Source: Candidatus Bathyarchaeota archaeon (GTDB lineage: Archaea; Asgardarchaeota; Lokiarchaeia; Sigyniarchaeales; Sigyniarchaeaceae). From it: 10,184 nucleotides of DNA. The first letter of the stretch is position 1; each line of letters starts with the position of its first letter. This document shows, piece after piece, positions 6,038-10,184 of the stretch. The notes under the pieces were generated by a model. The model saw nothing but the letters and a program-made list of their open reading frames with translations, searched no databases and had not been told where the DNA came from. A program made the translations under genes and the position numbers. The stretch lies in NCBI GenBank assembly GCA_014729935.1, contig WJJB01000506.1, positions 1 to 10,184 of the forward strand, written 5' to 3'.

Positions 6038-7690
6038 ATGAAAGTTCAGCTTCCTTATGGAAAGAAGAAACCCGTCTCACTTAACCTGCCTGATGATATT
6101 GAAATAATCGAGCTCAAACCCAAGGATGTCCCTGTTGCTGAAAATCCCGAAGCACTATTGCTGGATGCCGTGGATAACCCCGTGGGTGACGTGCCCCCGT
6201 TAGAAGAGTTACTCGATGGGAAGGAAAACATCGTCATTGTTGTTGATGATTACACGAGATCGTTTCCCAGGGACGCGGTGCTAATTCCATTTTTCAGTTT
6301 AATCGAGGAAATGGGTATCGACAAGGATACCGTGACCATTATCATGGGCATGGGTAGTCACAAGGAACCAACAAAGAAACAAGTCGAACAAGTTCTTGGT
6401 GACACCCTTCCTGGTGAATACAAGGTGGTGTTTCATGACCACAAGGCGAAGGATCTCGTGGACTTGGGAAAAACCACGCGAGGAACGCCAATAAAGATTA
6501 ACAAGACTTATTACGAAGCAGATTGCAAGATCTTACTCACGGATACCACGTTCCATTACTATGCTGGTTTCGGAGGGGATAGAAAGTCAATCCTTCCAGC
6601 AGTAGCTGGCAAGGAAACCATCAATCATAACCATGGCATGCTCATCGATCCCAACGCGAGGACGGGGAACTTGGACGGAAATCCAGTGCATCTTGACATG
6701 ATGGAGGTTGCTGAAAAAGCCGGTGTTGATTTCGTGGTGAATGTCATTGCCAAGGGAGAAGATATCATCGATATCATGGCAGGTGAGCAGGGCGTGGCGT
6801 TCAAGAAAAATACTGAAACCCTCTTGAAATATTTCGAGATACCGGTCGAGAAGCAAGCCGATCTCATCATCGTATCCGCTGGTGGATATCCGAAGGACAT
6901 CAACTTGTACCAAGGAACTAAAGGACTCACCCATACCAAGGAAGCAGTCAAGAAAGGCGGGCACGTTGTTTACATGGCTGAATGCAAGGAAGGGATCGGG
7001 CACGCGGTCTTCGAGGAATGGATTGGTTCCGTGAATGAACATATCAAGAAATGTAAGACTGAGGAGGAAAAAATACAAAAGGCATGTGATTTCCTGGCGA
7101 AGGAAGTGCAAGAAAACTTCGTGATGGGAGGGCACAAGGCTTATTACCTCTTCAGGGAGAAAACACACGCAAGCATCTCGTTACTCTCGGACTTGGACAC
7201 AGACATGGTGGAATCAGAATACCATGTCGAGCCCATCACCTTCACTTCTTCCAAGACAATGCAGAAGAGTCTTCAATCTCACGTTGATTCCAAGATAAAG
7301 GAAATCGATCCGAAATTGATCTATGTCATCCCGCACGGGGGAGCAATCCTTGTAACCCACAGCAATATCATCCAGCGAGAGAGGAAAATGATACGGGGAA
7401 TCAAGGAACGCATCAAGATAGGACCACCTTTCATAACCAAATATGAAAAAAGCAGGATCGTGGGAGCCAGGGCATTGCAACTCGCATTGGGCGCTCCACC
7501 ACTATTAAGCGATGAAGTGATCGATCCAAACATGTCGGAACCAATCGAAATCGCAGAAATCGAATTGAAGGAAAAGGTTCTTCCCATCATCATCCGTCGC
7601 GTGCTGCCATCCGAAGAATTCCAAGATTACCCCCTTGATGCATTCTATGGAGATGCAATGACCATAGCAAAGGACATCTTACTCGACTAA
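6038..7690 (+). CDS. LarA-type 2-hydroxyacid (lactate) racemase fused to RNA polymerase subunit K (RpoK/Rpb6)
   Basis: One uninterrupted 550-codon frame encodes two unrelated proteins. Residues 1 to about 440 are LarA, the nickel-pincer racemase that interconverts D- and L-lactate or related 2-hydroxyacids. Visible motifs are VDDYTR (69-74), GSHKEP with His108, FHYYAGFGGDRK (172-183) with His173 and the cofactor-linking Lys183, NHNHG (196-200) with the ligand His position, and YPKDINLYQGTKG (284-296) with Lys295. These match the catalytic and cofactor residues of characterised LarA, so the enzyme looks intact. Residues from about 451 to 527 are RpoK: ITKYEKSRIVGARALQ (466-481), LGAPPLL, PIEIAEIELKE and VLPIIIRR (514-521), followed by a 29-residue tail. 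LarA family members are usually about 420-430 residues and RpoK about 60-100, so both parts are full length, joined by only about ten residues. larB, larC and larE are not in the window. Confidence 0.88.
   Translation: MKVQLPYGKKKPVSLNLPDDIEIIELKPKDVPVAENPEALLLDAVDNPVGDVPPLEELLDGKENIVIVVDDYTRSFPRDAVLIPFFSLIEEMGIDKDTVTIIMGMGSHKEPTKKQVEQVLGDTLPGEYKVVFHDHKAKDLVDLGKTTRGTPIKINKTYYEADCKILLTDTTFHYYAGFGGDRKSILPAVAGKETINHNHGMLIDPNARTGNLDGNPVHLDMMEVAEKAGVDFVVNVIAKGEDIIDIMAGEQGVAFKKNTETLLKYFEIPVEKQADLIIVSAGGYPKDINLYQGTKGLTHTKEAVKKGGHVVYMAECKEGIGHAVFEEWIGSVNEHIKKCKTEEEKIQKACDFLAKEVQENFVMGGHKAYYLFREKTHASISLLSDLDTDMVESEYHVEPITFTSSKTMQKSLQSHVDSKIKEIDPKLIYVIPHGGAILVTHSNIIQRERKMIRGIKERIKIGPPFITKYEKSRIVGARALQLALGAPPLLSDEVIDPNMSEPIEIAEIELKEKVLPIIIRRVLPSEEFQDYPLDAFYGDAMTIAKDILLD
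7388..7690 (+). other. rpoK: RpoK/Rpb6 domain with possible internal translation start
   Basis: Met451 of the fused ORF (ATG at 7388) begins a 100-residue segment that would be a complete archaeal RpoK. The purine-rich GAGAGAGG at 7377-7384 ends three bases before this ATG, a Shine-Dalgarno-like element with short spacing. RpoK is the archaeal counterpart of Rpb6 and bacterial omega and helps assemble RNA polymerase. It may be made as a separate protein from this start, as a C-terminal domain of the fusion, or both. It is listed separately because the domain has a distinct function from LarA. Confidence 0.8.
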
Positions 7691-7697
7691 AAGATAC

Positions 7698-7701
7698 GGA
7701 G
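7698..7701 (+). promoter_or_regulatory. Shine-Dalgarno GGAG for TFS
   Basis: GGAG lies 11 bases before the ATG at 7713 in the 22-bp gap after the fusion gene. It supports this start and cotranscription with the upstream ORF. Confidence 0.5.
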
Positions 7702-7712
7702 CGAGACGAAGC

Positions 7713-8057
7713 ATGGAATTTTGCCCAGAATGTGACGCATTATTATATCCGAAGAAAAAAGAAGATGGAACAAAGGTTCTCTATTGCAAGGCTTGCGGGC
7801 ACGAGAAAAGCTTGGATGATGACAAGGAAAAGGAAGTGTTCGTGCTCAAGGAAAAAATTGATCACGAGCTCGATAAAACCCTTGTCAAAGATGAGAAATA
7901 TTACGAAACCGTGTATGGTTCCGATAAATCAAAAACCTGCCCTCGATGCGGTGGTAAGATGATCCTGAAATCGTTGCAAACTCGAAGTGCTGACGAGGGG
8001 CAAACCCATTTCTGGACTTGCGTGAAATGTAACAAGAGCGTTCGGATCTATAGTTGA
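7713..8057 (+). CDS. tfs: Transcription factor S (TFS), archaeal transcript-cleavage factor
   Basis: The 114-residue protein has two zinc ribbons: C4-x2-C7 with C25-x2-C28 at the N-terminus (Rpb9/RPA12-like), and C76-x2-C79 with C103-x2-C106 at the C-terminus (TFIIS-like). The second ribbon carries the acidic hairpin QTRSADEGQT (89-98), whose Asp94-Glu95 pair enters the polymerase secondary channel and stimulates cleavage of backtracked RNA. The linker (32-70) is highly charged. Length and layout are normal for TFS. One small difference is Asn107 directly after the last CxxC, where Gly is common, and the tail ends KSVRIYS. It follows the RpoK-containing ORF by 22 bp, so two RNA polymerase genes are probably on one transcript. 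Confidence 0.92.
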   Translation: MEFCPECDALLYPKKKEDGTKVLYCKACGHEKSLDDDKEKEVFVLKEKIDHELDKTLVKDEKYYETVYGSDKSKTCPRCGGKMILKSLQTRSADEGQTHFWTCVKCNKSVRIYS

Positions 8058-8080
8058 ATTCCTTTCTCCTTTTCTGTTGG

Positions 8081-8106
8081 TGCACGCTGCTGCGTGTATG
8101 TTTTCC
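8081..8106 (+). terminator. Hairpin plus T-run after TFS
   Basis: TGCACGC (8081-8087) can pair with GCGTGTA (8092-8098) through seven base pairs, one of them G-T, around a TGCT loop, and is followed by TGTTTTCC. A pyrimidine-rich tract (8059-8077) precedes it. The position directly after the TFS stop suits termination; archaeal terminators mainly need the T-rich stretch, so the hairpin may be incidental. Confidence 0.45.
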
Positions 8107-8284
8107 GAAAAACTTGGATACACCCATGGTGAGATGAATTACCCCCTTCGGGCATATCGCGGTCTTAAACGTCTTGAAAGATAACTTGAGAACGCAATGG
8201 AATCAATACGAAATCACGGTTCGAATTCAAGATTATCACGGGAGCACATTCGATGAAACCAATACCTGAATGGACGGGTAGTTC

Positions 8285-8314
8285 AACATTCAAGATTTGG
8301 CAGGGATGAATGTT
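8285..8314. repeat. 8-bp inverted repeat AACATTCA / TGAATGTT
   Basis: AACATTCA at 8285-8292 and TGAATGTT at 8307-8314 are perfect inverse copies separated by 14 bases. The pair lies about 22 bases upstream of the TATA-like box, where an archaeal regulator site could sit. It may be an operator or chance. Confidence 0.3.
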
Positions 8315-8335
8315 CCCACGCGGGTCACGAAATTG

Positions 8336-8345
8336 CTTATTTAAT
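8336..8345 (+). promoter_or_regulatory. TATA-like box upstream of the large 3' gene
   Basis: CTTATTTAAT is preceded by CGAAA at 8328-8332, which resembles an archaeal BRE. Initiation about 25 bases downstream would leave a leader of about 55 bases that includes the tandem TTACTCG repeat and the AAAGGAG ribosome site. Confidence 0.4.
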
Positions 8346-8406
8346 TTGCAGTACTAGAATAACATAGCTTGATGTCATGCATTTTACTCGTTACTCGTAG
8401 ATATTG

Positions 8407-8413
8407 AAAGGAG
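8407..8413 (+). promoter_or_regulatory. Strong Shine-Dalgarno AAAGGAG
   Basis: AAAGGAG lies 8 bases before the ATG at 8422, an ideal distance, and strongly supports that start for a gene with no stop in the window. Confidence 0.7.
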
Positions 8414-8421
8414 AACCTTCC

Positions 8422-10184
8422 ATGCTGCAAGACACAATATTATTTCCACAAACCATCGTCACCATTGCAGGCAGGGAAGCAAAGGTTCGCCTAATAAACG
8501 CGGGGAATCATTCCATCGAGATCAAGCACTACCCGGATTGCGTGGAACCGCTTCACATGTTTATTGATGGCAAGGATCTCGTTCTCACCCTTCTTGGTAA
8601 GTCTTACAGCCCCGAAAGGGAAAAAATAATCTTTTACATCGATTCAGGGGAAAATGGCACCGAAAGAACTATACCCGTGAGAACGTTAACCGATAGGGAA
8701 TTTTTCATCGTGTTTTGCCTGCAGGCTAATTTTCATATTGGCTGGGATCCCTCCTGGTTACCCCAGTATTACCCGGAACTTCGCAATGGAAAACCGATGC
8801 ACGTGGCAAAACAGGAAGCAGGCGTCGTGGGGGAACAAGCCTTTGGTTCTTCATACATGTACTTATATGAGAACTCGGATTGCATGAAAAAAGGTATAGA
8901 TTTCGTGCCACTCGAAAAAATTTACCATGACCACGGCATTCCAATCTCATGGTTAATCGATCAGCATGTTGCCAACGAAATGGCGGGGCGCATCATATCC
9001 TGGAGCAAGGAACATGGTGATACCTATTCCATCCTACCTACCAGCTACTCTTATGATAATGCAGTGAATTATAACATCGAAAAAACGGCAGAAGATGCTA
9101 AAAGCTTATTACAGGGAACCAGGTACGAAGTCATGCAAGCCTTCATTGAACATGATTACCCACGGTACCCGAACACTTGCGGGATCGACCAATGGGTGGG
9201 ATCCATCGGTTCGAATTTCGTGAAAGCCGCCATTGACCTTGGGTTCAAGGGAGTCTGGGGCATGGGGTGGGATCATCTTCACCGAAATACGAGCATGTTC
9301 CACCGGGGGGCACCATGGAATGCTTACAAGCCAAGCAGGTTTCAATTCAGGATACCAAGCAGGAAAAATGAGAAATTCGAACTCTTCCTGTTTCAATGGA
9401 CTGTTCGTGATCTCGTGAACACGTTGCATTTGAGCCCTCATGGATCTGCCATCTTCTCCACGGATCCGGACGATCTACGACTTAACGGCATTATTAACCA
9501 AGAAAAACCTCATTACATCTTGGAATTGCTATACAATTACTCCCGCAACATGAAATATAACGACTATTTCGTGTTCTTGATCCATCAAGAAGATCACGAT
9601 GCGCATTTCAAGGAAAACAATCAATTCTTTCTATCATTCATCGAGGCTTTGCAAGAAGATGAACCACCAGGACTCACGTATGCCACGTTGGATGAGGTGG
9701 CACAATGGCTTGCAATCAAGTATCCCGATAATAAAACGCCCTCCCAAATCCTAGAATTAGAAGATCCCCTGCTTCCTTGGGTCAAGCAAGAAGTCATGAT
9801 GGACAAGGAACAAGCAATTAATCAAGTGTATGATCCTGATGATGAAATAGAGAAAAAGCGCGTTATGGCAGAGCATTTTCCAAAATCCGAGAAATTGCCT
9901 CTTCATGTGGCATATTTCAACCGGGACATGCTCCTTCTTGGTTATAAACCATACCATATTCCTTTCTTGTACTGGGATTACACCAGGCTCGATGAATGGT
10001 CGGTTCCCGAGGATGGACAATACCCTCCAGAAAATCTACCCAAGATCAACTTGATCGATGAGAATGCGATAGGTGGATATGAGATCACCTTCACATCAAC
10101 AAAATATTTTGCAAAGTTACCTTGGATCGTCTGGAAGCCAAAATTCTCGTTGAAAGAGGGCGTGCCTGGCACTGTGGCCAAGGA
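8422..10184 (+). CDS. Large protein with glycoside hydrolase/deacetylase-like barrel (partial, 3' end beyond window)
   Basis: The frame is open from the ATG at 8422 to the last base, 587 complete codons with no stop. Residues 1-90 look like a small beta-rich domain (MLQDTILFPQTIV at the start, then ERTIPVRTL). From about residue 95 the pattern suggests a TIM-barrel of the polysaccharide deacetylase / glycoside hydrolase type: FIVFCLQANFHIGW (96-109), HGIPISWLID (171-180), a repeated-strand segment GFKGVWGMGWDHLH (275-288), FVFLIHQEDHDAHF (383-396) and LTYATLDEVAQWL (418-430). Such barrels act on sugar chains. It may belong to an uncharacterised family of that superfamily (DUF3863-like is one candidate); no catalytic set is assigned. 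A further domain rich in Trp, Tyr and Pro follows from about 490. No signal peptide is visible, so it is probably cytosolic. Confidence 0.8.
   Translation, partial: MLQDTILFPQTIVTIAGREAKVRLINAGNHSIEIKHYPDCVEPLHMFIDGKDLVLTLLGKSYSPEREKIIFYIDSGENGTERTIPVRTLTDREFFIVFCLQANFHIGWDPSWLPQYYPELRNGKPMHVAKQEAGVVGEQAFGSSYMYLYENSDCMKKGIDFVPLEKIYHDHGIPISWLIDQHVANEMAGRIISWSKEHGDTYSILPTSYSYDNAVNYNIEKTAEDAKSLLQGTRYEVMQAFIEHDYPRYPNTCGIDQWVGSIGSNFVKAAIDLGFKGVWGMGWDHLHRNTSMFHRGAPWNAYKPSRFQFRIPSRKNEKFELFLFQWTVRDLVNTLHLSPHGSAIFSTDPDDLRLNGIINQEKPHYILELLYNYSRNMKYNDYFVFLIHQEDHDAHFKENNQFFLSFIEALQEDEPPGLTYATLDEVAQWLAIKYPDNKTPSQILELEDPLLPWVKQEVMMDKEQAINQVYDPDDEIEKKRVMAEHFPKSEKLPLHVAYFNRDMLLLGYKPYHIPFLYWDYTRLDEWSVPEDGQYPPENLPKINLIDENAIGGYEITFTSTKYFAKLPWIVWKPKFSLKEGVPGTVAK

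Larger units (their letters stand above)
8058..8421. other. 364-bp intergenic region between TFS and the large 3' gene
   Basis: No ORF of convincing length lies here. The stretch holds a pyrimidine-rich tract and hairpin next to the TFS stop, a 10-bp direct repeat ATTCAAGATT (8225-8234 and 8288-8297), an inverted repeat (8285-8314), a TATA-like box (8336-8345) and a tandem 7-bp repeat TTACTCG (8384-8397) shortly before the downstream ribosome site. It appears to combine a terminator and the control region of the next gene. Confidence 0.6.

Noticed and set aside
6587..7168. 193-codon minus-strand ORF inside larA
   Set aside because: It is antisense to strongly conserved LarA motifs, lacks a ribosome site and shows no family pattern, so it is a shadow.
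8198..8257. Short ORF of 19 codons in the intergenic region
   Set aside because: Too short, no ribosome site and it overlaps the repeat region.
1..10184. CRISPR array, tRNA, rRNA or insertion sequence
   Set aside because: No regularly spaced repeats, no cloverleaf with CCA-type end, no rRNA-like stretch and no transposase or terminal inverted repeats were seen by eye.

Overview
The window looks like part of an archaeal chromosome of moderate G+C. The clearest taxonomic markers are an archaeal/eukaryotic-type RNA polymerase subunit K (Rpb6/RpoK) domain, a complete transcription factor S (TFS) and a short archaeal-style PurE. Several starts have Shine-Dalgarno sequences of the GGAGG(TGATC) type, and some gene groups are preceded by TATA-like boxes. 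A bacterial-style glycerol-3-phosphate dehydrogenase-like module beside archaeal information genes would suit an Asgard or other mixed-heritage archaeon. The phylum is a guess: no rRNA or clade-specific marker is present.

Layout. Positions 1-372 (minus strand) hold the decayed N-terminal part of an MFS transporter, broken by at least one and probably two frameshifts. It abuts a G+C-rich block (about 345-640) with a plus-strand ORF of unknown nature, followed by about 250 bp with no convincing gene. Positions 890-4087 form a tight plus-strand operon: a GlpA-like FAD oxidoreductase with a C-terminal BFD-type [2Fe-2S] motif, a second FAD/NAD(P) oxidoreductase, and a small four-cysteine DUF1667 protein. 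Positions 4151-5957 form an overlapping pair, purE and a COG2509-type FAD-dependent dehydrogenase carrying a CxxCxxCxxxC cysteine cluster. A promoter-like gap leads into 6038-7690, one uninterrupted 550-codon ORF whose first ~440 residues are a LarA-type nickel-pincer 2-hydroxyacid racemase and whose last ~100 residues are a complete RpoK domain. TFS follows 22 bp later. A hairpin plus T-run terminator candidate and a 364-bp intergenic region with a TATA-like box lead to a large ORF (8422 to the window end, at least 587 codons) that resembles a glycoside hydrolase/deacetylase-type barrel protein.

How the genes may work together. The 890-4087 operon is a soluble flavin/Fe-S redox unit of the kind linked in bacteria to glycerol-3-phosphate oxidation; here glpK and the membrane anchor GlpC are not visible. 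PurE acts in de novo purine synthesis. LarA interconverts lactate or another 2-hydroxyacid enantiomer pair. RpoK is a core RNA polymerase subunit and TFS the transcript-cleavage factor, so a metabolic enzyme is genetically, and perhaps physically, joined to the transcription machinery. This LarA-RpoK fusion is the most unusual signal in the window.
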